Of a stretch of 14,271 bases of DNA, positions 7,161 to 13,615 are shown piece by piece (positions within the stretch are counted from its first letter, which is position 1; each line of letters opens with the position of its first letter). The DNA lies in contig JALOAH010000090.1 of NCBI GenBank assembly GCA_023228865.1, positions 1-14,271 on the forward strand. Reading direction: 5' to 3'. Both the position numbers and the translations under genes were made by a program. The notes under the pieces were generated by a model that did no database searches, was not told the origin of the DNA, and worked only from the letters and a program-made list of their open reading frames with translations. Source of the stretch: Porticoccaceae bacterium (GTDB taxonomy: Bacteria; Pseudomonadota; Gammaproteobacteria; Pseudomonadales; Porticoccaceae).

Positions 7161-7946
7161 GTGCAACGATTAGAAGGAAGGCGGGCGATTGTAACCGGCG
7201 CAGGCAGTGGTATTGGTCGCGCTTCTGCGATCCGCTTTGCCGCCGAGGGGGCGCGCGTCGTCGCCGTCGGCCGGACATTGGAAAATATTGCAGAAACGGT
7301 AAGCATTATTCGTGAAGCAGGGGGTGAAGCGACCCCCTTTCAGGCAGATGCAACCGTTGAAGATCAAGTGGCGGCAACGGTCAAGTTTTGCGTCGATACC
7401 TATGGCGGCCTGGAGGTGTTTTTTGCCAATGCCGGCAATACGGATCGCTTTGTGACCCTGCTGGAGCAGGAGGTGTCGGCGTGGGAGGAGCAGTTCCGCG
7501 ATAATGTCATCAGTTCTTTTCTGGCGGTTAAATACGCAGGCCGCCATATGAAGGAAACCGGCTATGGCTCCATCATTCTCATGTCATCGACGGGATCCCT
7601 GCGCGCCAATGGCGGCACCGTTGCTTACAGCGCCTGTAAAGCGGCGGTCAACAGCCTGACCATGGGGGCGGCAAATGCCTTTTCTGGCACATCCGTTCGC
7701 GTCAATGCCGTGCTTCCCGGTCTTTGCGAAACCAAGCTGACCAAGGCAACCTTTGAGATGGCACGGGCAAAAGGCAGTGAGTCAAAGATTGGGCAGTTGA
7801 CGACGCTGAAAAGACCTGGCCAGGTGGAAGAAATTGCTGCTGTTGCGGCCTTTCTGGCCAGTGATGACAGCTCCTATGTGGACGGTCAGCTGATAGCCGC
7901 AGACGGCGGCATCAGCAGCACCCACCCCTACGGTCGTTTTGCCTGA
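7161..7946 (+). CDS. Short-chain dehydrogenase/reductase, complete active site (SDR2)
   Basis: A 261-residue classical SDR using NAD(P) to oxidise an alcohol or reduce a ketone. It has VTGAGSGIG (11-19), NAG (90-92), the helix-4 Asn (N115), the catalytic Ser (S142 or S143 in LMSSTGS) and YSACK with Y156 and K160. GR at 37-38 following the second strand would suit NADP(H), but this is weak evidence. The start is GTG 7161, with AGAGGAG seven bases upstream; the in-frame ATG at 7095 lies inside SDR1 and would add a non-SDR head. Last gene of the A1 operon. In anaerobic ring-degradation pathways an SDR (BadH) oxidises a hydroxycyclohexane-carboxyl-CoA, so a similar role here would fit the setting, but the sequence does not decide the substrate. 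Confidence 0.9.
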   Translation: MQRLEGRRAIVTGAGSGIGRASAIRFAAEGARVVAVGRTLENIAETVSIIREAGGEATPFQADATVEDQVAATVKFCVDTYGGLEVFFANAGNTDRFVTLLEQEVSAWEEQFRDNVISSFLAVKYAGRHMKETGYGSIILMSSTGSLRANGGTVAYSACKAAVNSLTMGAANAFSGTSVRVNAVLPGLCETKLTKATFEMARAKGSESKIGQLTTLKRPGQVEEIAAVAAFLASDDSSYVDGQLIAADGGISSTHPYGRFA

Positions 7947-7954
7947 CATCCCCC

Positions 7955-7980
7955 GTGGCCGAGTTCAGGGTTGAACTCGG
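7955..7980. terminator. Strong hairpin between convergent SDR2 and MarR genes
   Basis: An 11-base perfect stem, GGCCGAGTTCA at 7955-7965 and TGAACTCGGCC at 7970-7980, encloses a GGGT loop. It starts eight bases after the SDR2 stop and lies between convergent genes, so it is a likely bidirectional transcription end or 3' stabilising structure. There is no clear T-run on either strand, so it may work with Rho or only in mRNA protection. Confidence 0.6.
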
Positions 7981-8063
7981 CCATTCAGTCGACAGCAACC
8001 GGCTGGCGAGCTGCAATTCCCTCTAATCCTGTCTTGCTGCATTGACTTTGCTATGCGCAAGTA

Positions 8064-8561
8064 TCAGCTGGATTTAGGCATTTTTGAAAGATTGTCTTTG
8101 AGCCGCGCCAACACTTTTGTTGTTTGCTTGAGCTCATCAATGCTGATCCCTTCAAACATTTCCCTGTTGTGTTGAAGCACGACACTGCGCATGGCCTTGC
8201 ACACTTTATAGCCGCTGAGGGTAAGATGCACCATATTGATTCTGCGGTCGGTGGGATGTGGGCGCCTTTCCACCATGCCGCCGTTTTCAAGCCTGTCGAT
8301 GAGACCGCCCAGGGCAACCTTGCCCAAACCCATCTTGTCGGCCAGCTCTGATTGCGTGAGGCCGTCGGCGGTGGACAAATAGGCCAGCGCCCAGGCCTGG
8401 GATCGGGTTATATTGAGGGGCTTGAAGAGTTCGTCCAAGACAAGCCTTCTTTTGCGGGCGGCATCATGAATGAGGAAGCCGAAGTGAATGATCCAGTCTT
8501 CATCATCAACCAGCTGCTTGCCAGATAATGCTGACTCATAGCCCAGAGAGTCTTTTGTCAT
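8064..8561 (-). CDS. MarR-family transcriptional regulator
   Basis: The 165-residue product has MarR architecture: an N-terminal dimer helix, a winged helix-turn-helix at about residues 50-115 (SQAWALAYLSTADGLTQSELADKMGLGK, recognition helix VALGGLIDRLENGGMVERR) and a wing with PTDRRINMVHLT, followed by C-terminal dimer helices. ATG 8561 is chosen because the family begins close to this point; an in-frame start at 8711 would add a 50-residue head with no domain. Only a weak GAGCGAGA ribosome-binding stretch precedes it. MarR proteins are dimers that usually repress adjacent genes and release DNA on binding a small ligand. It sits between the two dehydratase transcription units, with the operator-like repeats upstream, so it probably controls one or both in response to a pathway metabolite. 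Confidence 0.88.
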   Translation of the reverse strand: MTKDSLGYESALSGKQLVDDEDWIIHFGFLIHDAARKRRLVLDELFKPLNITRSQAWALAYLSTADGLTQSELADKMGLGKVALGGLIDRLENGGMVERRPHPTDRRINMVHLTLSGYKVCKAMRSVVLQHNREMFEGISIDELKQTTKVLARLKDNLSKMPKSS

Positions 8562-8655
8562 TGTATTGTCTCGCTCTTCAGTAAAAGTTGTGTCGCCATT
8601 CAATTGCATGGTTTGGCTTGGCATATACTGCGTTGGGGTCGGAGTAAAGATTCGC

Positions 8656-8694
8656 GCGCGCAAAGTAGGGGTTTTTGTGTAACCCTTTGCGCGC
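8656..8694. promoter_or_regulatory. 10-base inverted repeat next to the MarR promoter
   Basis: GCGCGCAAAG (8656-8665) and CTTTGCGCGC (8685-8694) are perfect inverted arms 19 bases apart; GGTT/AACC pairs inside them. The right arm touches the predicted -10 box of the MarR promoter, so the repeat covers the transcription start and first bases of the message. It could be an autoregulatory operator or a 5' untranslated hairpin. Confidence 0.55.
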
Positions 8695-8724
8695 ATTATC
8701 CCAGAATTCACACAATTATGTCAT
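8695..8724 (-). promoter_or_regulatory. Candidate promoter of the MarR gene
   Basis: Read on the minus strand, ATGACA (8724-8719) and GATAAT (8700-8695) are 18 bases apart, each matching consensus at five of six positions. Transcription would start near 8688 and give a leader of about 125 bases to the ATG at 8561. Confidence 0.5.
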
Positions 8725-8792
8725 AGCGTATTATTAGTTTTAACTTATAATTTCTATTTGCAGTGGTGTTGGCGATTGAGTTCTAAAATAAC

Positions 8793-8810
8793 TATTCGGT
8801 TGCGAATAAT
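8793..8810. promoter_or_regulatory. Operator-like motif ATTCG-N5-GAATAAT, copy 2
   Basis: TATTCG (8793-8798) and CGAATA (8803-8808) are perfect arms around GTTG, a 16-base palindrome of a size typical for MarR-type operators. It shares ATTCG-N5-GAATAAT with 3546-3562, which lies upstream of the other dehydratase operon. It is about 70 bases upstream of the predicted MarR -35 and about 250 bases upstream of the BcrC-operon promoter. Confidence 0.5.
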
Positions 8811-9046
8811 CTTCCGCTCCAGGCACATGCGCCTGTTTGGATAAAAGCCTCTTTGCCGGCAAAATCCTGACCGTCAGACCGGTGATCAAGAGGCATTTTT
8901 TTGCGCCATTACCAATATAGTCAATAAGTTAAAAGTGTCAATAGCCCAATACCAGGTTGTTGGCAGATTTATTGAAACGACTCCATGGCCGCGGGAAACG
9001 ATTGTGGCGCGCGCCGGCAATCAATACTGACCCTGCTCTTTGGTGG

Positions 9047-9082
9047 ACGGCACTCGAATTGACAGATAAAGTGAAGTGCCGT
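9047..9082. promoter_or_regulatory. 8-base inverted repeat around the -35 of the BcrC-like operon
   Basis: ACGGCACT (9047-9054) and AGTGCCGT (9075-9082) are perfect inverted arms separated by 20 bases. The left arm lies just upstream of the TTGACA box and the right arm ends on the first base of the -10 box. A dimeric regulator contacting both arms would cover the promoter, making this a strong operator candidate. Confidence 0.5.
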
Positions 9083-9087
9083 AAAGT
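9059..9087 (+). promoter_or_regulatory. Sigma70-type promoter of the BcrC-like/SDR3 operon
   Basis: A consensus TTGACA (9059-9064) and TAAAGT (9082-9087, four of six) are spaced by exactly 17 bases. Transcription would start near 9094, leaving a leader of about 145 bases with a GGCATGCC palindrome near 9112-9119. The rest of the 8562-9237 interval holds the MarR-side elements, a perfect TTTGCCGGCAAA palindrome at 8852-8863 and no supported gene. Confidence 0.6.
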
Positions 9088-9237
9088 ACGCATGCGATAT
9101 TAATTGTGTTGGCATGCCGCCGCCTGTCACGGCCGGGCGGTTGGCTTGCGGACATATTTCGATAACACCGATTGGCCGTTGATTCGGGGTCGCTGGGCGG
9201 AATGCTCGCCCCGCAAACGTTTTCTGGAGAGGGTGGC

Positions 9238-10404
9238 ATGACAGGCAATAACGATATTCTGGCGACGTTTCGCGAAGCGGCTAGCCATCCCCTGGCCTAT
9301 GCGCGGCAATGGAAAGAGACCCATAAGAAGCCGGTGATTGGCATTTTGCCGATGAACTTTCCGGCGGAGCTGGCCCACGCCGCCGATGCCCTGCCGCTGC
9401 TGCTGCAGTCCGACGAAGAGCCCATCACTGTGGGGCTGAGCCGCATCTTCAATTTTTACTGTGGCTACAACCGCAGCCTGGTGGATCAAACGATGAGGAG
9501 CGAATTCGACTTCCTCGAGGCCATTATGCTGGGGGATCACTGCGTCCAGTTGCTGGGCACGGCGGACGTGATCCGCAACCAGATGCCCGAGGTGCCGCTG
9601 CTCTACGACCAGCTGGTGTCCACCATCAACTCCCCCTGGGCGTTTGAAGAAAGCCGCCGCTGTATCGGTTCCCTCAAGCAACAGCTGGAAGGGGTGCTGG
9701 GGCGGGCAATCAGTGCTGAAGCGATTAAACGCAGTATCGACATTTTCAACCACAACCGGCAACTGCTGCGCCGCCTTTACGCGATGCGCCGTGCAGGGCA
9801 GGTGACCCTGAGCGCCACCGAGATGCAGCACATTGTCAAAGCCAGCATGGTGATGGACAAAGAAGAGCACAGCGCCCTGCTGGAAGCCTTTCTCGATGGT
9901 GTCGAGAGCCGCGACAACATCCCCAGCGATCGCGTGCCACTGTACCTGTCTGGCCATATGTGCCACGCGCCGAAACCGGAAATTCTCGCCATGATCGAAG
10001 CCTGCGGCGGCGTGATTGTCGCCGACGACCTTTATACCGGCTACCGCTACATCGCCACCGATGTTGAACCCGCAGACGATCCCCTCGATGCCCTGACCCA
10101 CTGGTACCTCAATCGCAACAAGCAGGTGCCCTGTCCGACCCGCTCGGCGCGGGGGGAAAACTGGGATCAGTTCCTCGTCGAGGCGGTCAAGGCCGCTGGC
10201 GCCCAGGGCATGATTGTCCTTTTGGTGAAATTCTGCGAACCCCACATGTACTATTATCCCGATATCAAGGAAACCTTTGAAAAACACGGCATACCCCTGT
10301 ACATGATAGAAACCGAACACGAAGGGGTTGCCATGGAAGGCCTCAAAACCCGCCTGGAAACCTTTATGGAAATGACCCGGCGGCGGGCGCAACTCAACCA
10401 CTAA
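9238..10404 (+). CDS. BcrC/BadD/HgdB-type second catalytic subunit, 2-hydroxyacyl-CoA dehydratase family
   Basis: A 388-residue HGD-D superfamily subunit. The three typical cysteine contexts are present: NFYCGYNRSLVDQ (C75), GDHCVQLLGTADVIRN (C102) and LVKFCEPHMYYYPDIKE (C333), the last continuing into PLYMIETEH and a C-terminal TRLETFMEM helix, as in BcrC. These are the expected [4Fe-4S] ligands; further cysteines are C142, C242, C256 and C299. It should pair with the 446-residue subunit at 4831-6171, and the sizes match benzoyl-CoA reductase BcrC and BcrB. ATG 9238 is preceded by GGAGAGG five bases away; the in-frame ATG at 9172 lacks a binding site and adds nothing family-like. It has its own promoter and is followed after 55 bases by SDR3. 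The substrate is unknown. Confidence 0.9.
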   Translation: MTGNNDILATFREAASHPLAYARQWKETHKKPVIGILPMNFPAELAHAADALPLLLQSDEEPITVGLSRIFNFYCGYNRSLVDQTMRSEFDFLEAIMLGDHCVQLLGTADVIRNQMPEVPLLYDQLVSTINSPWAFEESRRCIGSLKQQLEGVLGRAISAEAIKRSIDIFNHNRQLLRRLYAMRRAGQVTLSATEMQHIVKASMVMDKEEHSALLEAFLDGVESRDNIPSDRVPLYLSGHMCHAPKPEILAMIEACGGVIVADDLYTGYRYIATDVEPADDPLDALTHWYLNRNKQVPCPTRSARGENWDQFLVEAVKAAGAQGMIVLLVKFCEPHMYYYPDIKETFEKHGIPLYMIETEHEGVAMEGLKTRLETFMEMTRRRAQLNH

Positions 10405-10459
10405 ACGGCGCCCTGAGCCACCGAAAAACACCATTTGCACAGCCAACGAGGTAAACGCC

Positions 10460-11332
10460 ATGGGCTACCAATCCGTTTTTGCACCAGAGCTCTTCAAAGA
10501 CCAAACCATCATCGTCACCGGCGGCGGCAGCGGCATTGGCCGCTGCACGGCCCACGAACTGGCGGCGCTGGGAGCCAACGTTGTCATCGTCGGTCGCGAT
10601 GAAGAAAAACTCAAAACCGTGGAAGCGGAAATCCGCGACGACGGCGGCCGCGTGCTGCGCCAGGTGTGCGACATTCGCGACGAGGCCATGGTGATCAATG
10701 TCATCGAATCCACCCTCGAGGCCTACGGCAGAATAGACGGCCTGGTGAACAATGCGGGGGGTCAATACCGCACCCACATGAAAACCATCTCCACCAAAGG
10801 CTTTGAAGCGGTGGTGCGCAACAATCTGACGGGGGGCTTTATCTTTATGCGGGAAATCTACAACCGCTGGATGGAAGCCAATGGCGGCAACATCGTCAAC
10901 ATCATTGCCGACATCTGGAACGGCTGGCCGGAATTTGCCCACTCGGGGGCGGCGCGGGGCGGCATGTTGACACTGACCGAGACGGCAGCCTGCGAATGGT
11001 CGGCGTCTAATGTGCGGGTGAACTGCGTGGCACCCGGCGGCATTGCCTCCAGCGGTTTTGACACCTATGCCCCGGAGATTCAGAAGCGTTTGTACGAATA
11101 CCCGGAGCGGGTGCCGTTGCAGCGCTATGGCACGGAAGCGGAGATTTCGGCGGCGGTGGTATTTTTGCTGTCCCCGGCGGCGGCGTACATTACGGGGAGC
11201 TGCATTCGCGTGGATGGTGGTGCGCCCAATGCGCGGCAGACGTGGAACCTGGAGAAGAGCGACCGCAACAAGCCGTTTGAGGGCTTTCACCGCTCGAAAA
11301 TTCCCAACGTGCTCGCTAACAAGCCCAAATGA
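10460..11332 (+). CDS. SDR related to trans-2-enoyl-CoA / 2,4-dienoyl-CoA reductases (SDR3)
   Basis: A 290-residue SDR with VTGGGSGIG (19-27), VNNAGGQY (96-103) and IIADIWNGWPEFAHSGAARGG (148-168). The usual YxxxK is replaced by the HSGAAR signature, with Ser162 and Arg166 at the Tyr and Lys positions, as in peroxisomal trans-2-enoyl-CoA reductase; mitochondrial and peroxisomal 2,4-dienoyl-CoA reductases deviate similarly. RVNCVAPGGIASSGF and YITGSCIRVDGGAP complete the fold. It therefore probably reduces an enoyl- or dienoyl-CoA with NADPH rather than acting on an alcohol, which would fit a pathway making unsaturated ring-CoA intermediates. The ATG at 10460 has GAGGT seven bases upstream. 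It is cotranscribed with the BcrC-like gene. A tail of about 35 residues follows the last core strand, longer than in classical SDRs. Confidence 0.88.
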   Translation: MGYQSVFAPELFKDQTIIVTGGGSGIGRCTAHELAALGANVVIVGRDEEKLKTVEAEIRDDGGRVLRQVCDIRDEAMVINVIESTLEAYGRIDGLVNNAGGQYRTHMKTISTKGFEAVVRNNLTGGFIFMREIYNRWMEANGGNIVNIIADIWNGWPEFAHSGAARGGMLTLTETAACEWSASNVRVNCVAPGGIASSGFDTYAPEIQKRLYEYPERVPLQRYGTEAEISAAVVFLLSPAAAYITGSCIRVDGGAPNARQTWNLEKSDRNKPFEGFHRSKIPNVLANKPK

Positions 11333-11662
11333 CACTGCCAAAAGCCTGGCGGTTGTAATTGGCATGGGGAGTTGCACCGGCACAGGCACAAATTCGGGCT
11401 AGCAGGTCATTACAACTCGGCAACCGTTTGCCGCCAGCGAAGCTTGCTTTTTTGGGCTCCACGTTGAGCGCGCATACTCTCTCCGGCGCCATCATGCAGT
11501 ACTTACGGGCATAAGTGCGCTCAAAGCCACCGCCTCCACAAAAGCCCAGACAGCTGGTGCAATTTTCGCACTATTCCCCCCGCCTCTACGTGTAAAACCA
11601 GGGGCGCGGCGCTGTGAATATTGGGCTCAGTGTATTAAAGAACCGGCGCCAGCACGGGCGGG
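11333..11662. other. Convergent intergenic region between SDR3 and TetR genes
   Basis: This 330-base stretch has no gene I can support. On the minus strand one frame is open from 11570 to the TAG at 11316-11318 (84 codons). It has ten cysteines, including CENCTSCLGFC at its beginning, but the frame opens directly after a TAG and has no start codon before the cysteine cluster. It also contains ACTTA/TAAGT arms near 11510 and the possible terminator described separately. Confidence 0.5.
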
Positions 11663-11670
11663 TTATTTTT
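11641..11670 (+). terminator. Possible intrinsic terminator of the BcrC-like/SDR3 operon
   Basis: AACC at 11641-11644 pairs with GGTT at 11661-11664, with GC-rich but imperfect pairing inside, and the next bases are ATTTTTT. The hairpin overlaps the last codon of the convergent TetR gene. It lies 310 bases after the SDR3 stop, so the operon would carry a long 3' end if this is the real terminator. Confidence 0.35.
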
Positions 11671-12361
11671 TCGCCAATTTTTCCAGATCACTTGCAACCT
11701 TTTCCAGACGTTCGACGACGCCGTCCATAGTCTCCTGCGCCGCTGGTTGCTCTTTCAACATGCCTCGGTAAATCACGTTGGCGATGCCATCGGCAGTCTC
11801 GTCGATGGGAAAATCTCCGCTGCCCCTCAGATACGCCCAGGTACTGTGCTCGATGCAACCAAAAATCATATCTCTTAGCAAGATAGGCGACACGTCTTCT
11901 CTGAACTCGCCGCTTTCTATTGCCTGGGCGCAGAGGCGGCTGATATCTGCAGAATAGCGACGGTTTAATTTGTAAAAAATGGTGTTGGTATAAACGGACT
12001 CGGGACGAATTTTGGTCAGTATAAATCGGGTGACTTCCGGGTTGTCTTTGATGATTTTTAATGCCCGCCACACCATGGCTCTGAGTTTGTTCCAAGTGCC
12101 CTGGACATCCTCAACACTGGCGACGTTTTCAATAATTTCTTTGTACCAGTCGGCAACAACGCTAACCAGCATTTCCTGCTTGTTTTCAAAGAAACGGTAG
12201 AGGGTGCCCTCTACGACGCCAGCGCGCTGGGCGATTTCGGCAAGGGAAATATTTTCGTGGCCTTTTTCAGCGATGACACTGCGGGCAGCAGCGGTAATAT
12301 CGGCGCGGCGTTGAAGGGGCGGGAGGCGAGAGCTTGTGCGGGTTTTGGCTTTTGCGCGCAT
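11663..12361 (-). CDS. TetR-family transcriptional regulator
   Basis: A 232-residue protein with the TetR N-terminal DNA-binding domain: RRADITAAARSVIAEKG, then the helix-turn-helix ISLAEIAQRAGVVEGTLYRFFENKQEML (about residues 38-65). A helical ligand-binding and dimer domain follows to about 205, and a C-terminal amphipathic heptad stretch (VVERLEKVASDLEKLAKK) may form a coiled coil. TetR proteins are dimers that usually repress nearby genes until a small ligand binds. ATG 12361 is used; the GTG at 12376 would add five residues and lies inside the only AGGTGA-like binding site, so the start is not certain. It is downstream of activase A2 on the same strand, 328 bases from its predicted stop, and convergent with SDR3. 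Probable targets are A2, itself or one of the dehydratase operons. Confidence 0.88.
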   Translation of the reverse strand: MRAKAKTRTSSRLPPLQRRADITAAARSVIAEKGHENISLAEIAQRAGVVEGTLYRFFENKQEMLVSVVADWYKEIIENVASVEDVQGTWNKLRAMVWRALKIIKDNPEVTRFILTKIRPESVYTNTIFYKLNRRYSADISRLCAQAIESGEFREDVSPILLRDMIFGCIEHSTWAYLRGSGDFPIDETADGIANVIYRGMLKEQPAAQETMDGVVERLEKVASDLEKLAKK

Positions 12362-12703
12362 GTAACGTTGGTTCACCTATTGTTGTGTAGCCCTATTGGT
12401 TCCGTTGCTTGACAGCCGCGGTATAACTCATGGCTGCTGCCAGGATGGGCACCCTTTATTGCGACGGAGATTGTAGCTGGTTTGACACCAAAATGAAGAG
12501 CCGGACTCCTTGTGCTTCGGTTAAAAGCCGAGGGCTGGCAAGATTCAGCGACAACAGACAGGCGTCAGGGGCGACTCTCGATTGCCGAGCATTAAACCTG
12601 TTTATGGGTACAAGCTCTGGCTTTCAGCCTGTGCTGGCGCAGTTTTCAGGCTAGCGTTTGTCACATCAATCAGTGAGGTGGCCGCCAGCCGGGCTAGACA
12701 CTG
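12362..12703. other. Region between the TetR gene and activase A2
   Basis: No gene is supported here. It contains the TetR upstream region, with two direct copies of CCTATTG 16 bases apart (12376-12382 and 12392-12398), and AGCCTG/CAGGCT arms at 12626-12652 beyond the A2 stop. A 74-codon plus-strand frame at 12430-12654 has no recognisable domain or ribosome binding site. No good promoter pair for the TetR gene was found, so it may rely partly on read-through from A2. Confidence 0.5.
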
Positions 12704-13615
12704 TCAGTGATTGACCAAATTTTTAATGGTCGAAACAAGGCCAGCTGCCGGGCTTGTCTTGCACTTTGGCGCTGTCGATCTGCCGGGATCGACAACATCG
12801 GGTTCATCGCCGACAAAATTGGCTTTTACCAGGCCCTGATATTCTTCAAGACCCAGCATGGCAGCGCCAAGGGCTCCGGCGATCTGCGGGTTGGAAGGCT
12901 TGATAAGGGGGCAGCCAAGCTCTTTTTCAATGGCTCTCAACGCGGCAACGTTATTGGCAACTCCGCCGGTCATAACGATGGGTGTCTTTTTGCCAACTCT
13001 GGCCACGAGCCCCATGGTACGTTTTGCGATTGCCCTGTGCACGGCGCCGAGAATCTCGGTTTTGGGAACACCTTCCGCCAGCAAAGAGATCACTTCGGTT
13101 TCGGCAAAGGTGGCGCACATGCTTGAGATAGTGAGATCTTCCACTGCCTCCAGGGCCATGCGACCCATCTCATCCAGATCCACTTCCATCGCTCTGGCAA
13201 GAACCTCGAAAAATTTTCCGGTGCCGCCAGCGCAGCGGTCGTTCATGGCGAAATTATCAACCATGCCGTGCTTGTCGACAGCGATCACCTTGCTATCCTG
13301 GCCGCCGATATCGATAACCATGCGGGCATCTGGCACCATGGCGATTGCGCCGCGGGCGTGGCAGGTGATTTCTGTGTAGGATTTGTCCACCAGATCTATC
13401 AGCCTGCGGCCATAACCGGTGCTGACTGTTCTTGCAATTCTGTCCTGGGTCAAACCAGCCTCTTTGAGGGTGGCTTCTATGGAGGCCATTACAGCGGTGC
13501 CACTGACACTTCCCAGTTGGGAGACATTGCTGGCAACAATATTGCCGTCCAGGTCGAGAATAACGGTTTTGGCAGTTGTTGAGCCAAAATCAATACCCAT
13601 GATATGGTCTTTCAT
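12704..13615 (-). CDS. 2-hydroxyacyl-CoA dehydratase / benzoyl-CoA reductase activase (ATPase), copy A2
   Basis: A 303-residue paralogue of A1, aligning without gaps over residues 1-258 with about 177 identities by hand count (69%). It keeps GIDFGSTTAKT, IDIGGQDSK, both cluster cysteines at the same positions (C128 in NDRCAGGTGKFF and C167 in SSMCATFAETEV), MTGGVANN and GALGAA, so it should be a working ATP-dependent electron activator. Differences from A1 include AG for AA and F for L around C128, and an unrelated C-terminal tail after about residue 260 with one cysteine (C285). ATG 13615 has GGAGG seven bases upstream. It could replace A1 under another condition, serve another dehydratase, or form a heterodimer with A1 as BcrA and BcrD do. 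It is transcribed away from the right end, toward TetR. Confidence 0.92.
   Translation of the reverse strand: MKDHIMGIDFGSTTAKTVILDLDGNIVASNVSQLGSVSGTAVMASIEATLKEAGLTQDRIARTVSTGYGRRLIDLVDKSYTEITCHARGAIAMVPDARMVIDIGGQDSKVIAVDKHGMVDNFAMNDRCAGGTGKFFEVLARAMEVDLDEMGRMALEAVEDLTISSMCATFAETEVISLLAEGVPKTEILGAVHRAIAKRTMGLVARVGKKTPIVMTGGVANNVAALRAIEKELGCPLIKPSNPQIAGALGAAMLGLEEYQGLVKANFVGDEPDVVDPGRSTAPKCKTSPAAGLVSTIKNLVNH

Noticed and set aside
9127..10461. Long minus-strand open frame opposite the BcrC-like gene
   Set aside because: It is a His/Val-rich shadow of a clear family member on the plus strand, with no domain of its own.
10394..11389. Minus-strand 331-codon open frame opposite SDR3
   Set aside because: The plus strand encodes an SDR with all core motifs; the opposite frame is low-complexity (Arg/Ala/His/Val) and matches nothing known to me.
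12430..12654. Plus-strand 74-codon frame between the TetR gene and A2
   Set aside because: No ribosome binding site, no recognisable domain, and composition typical of non-coding DNA.
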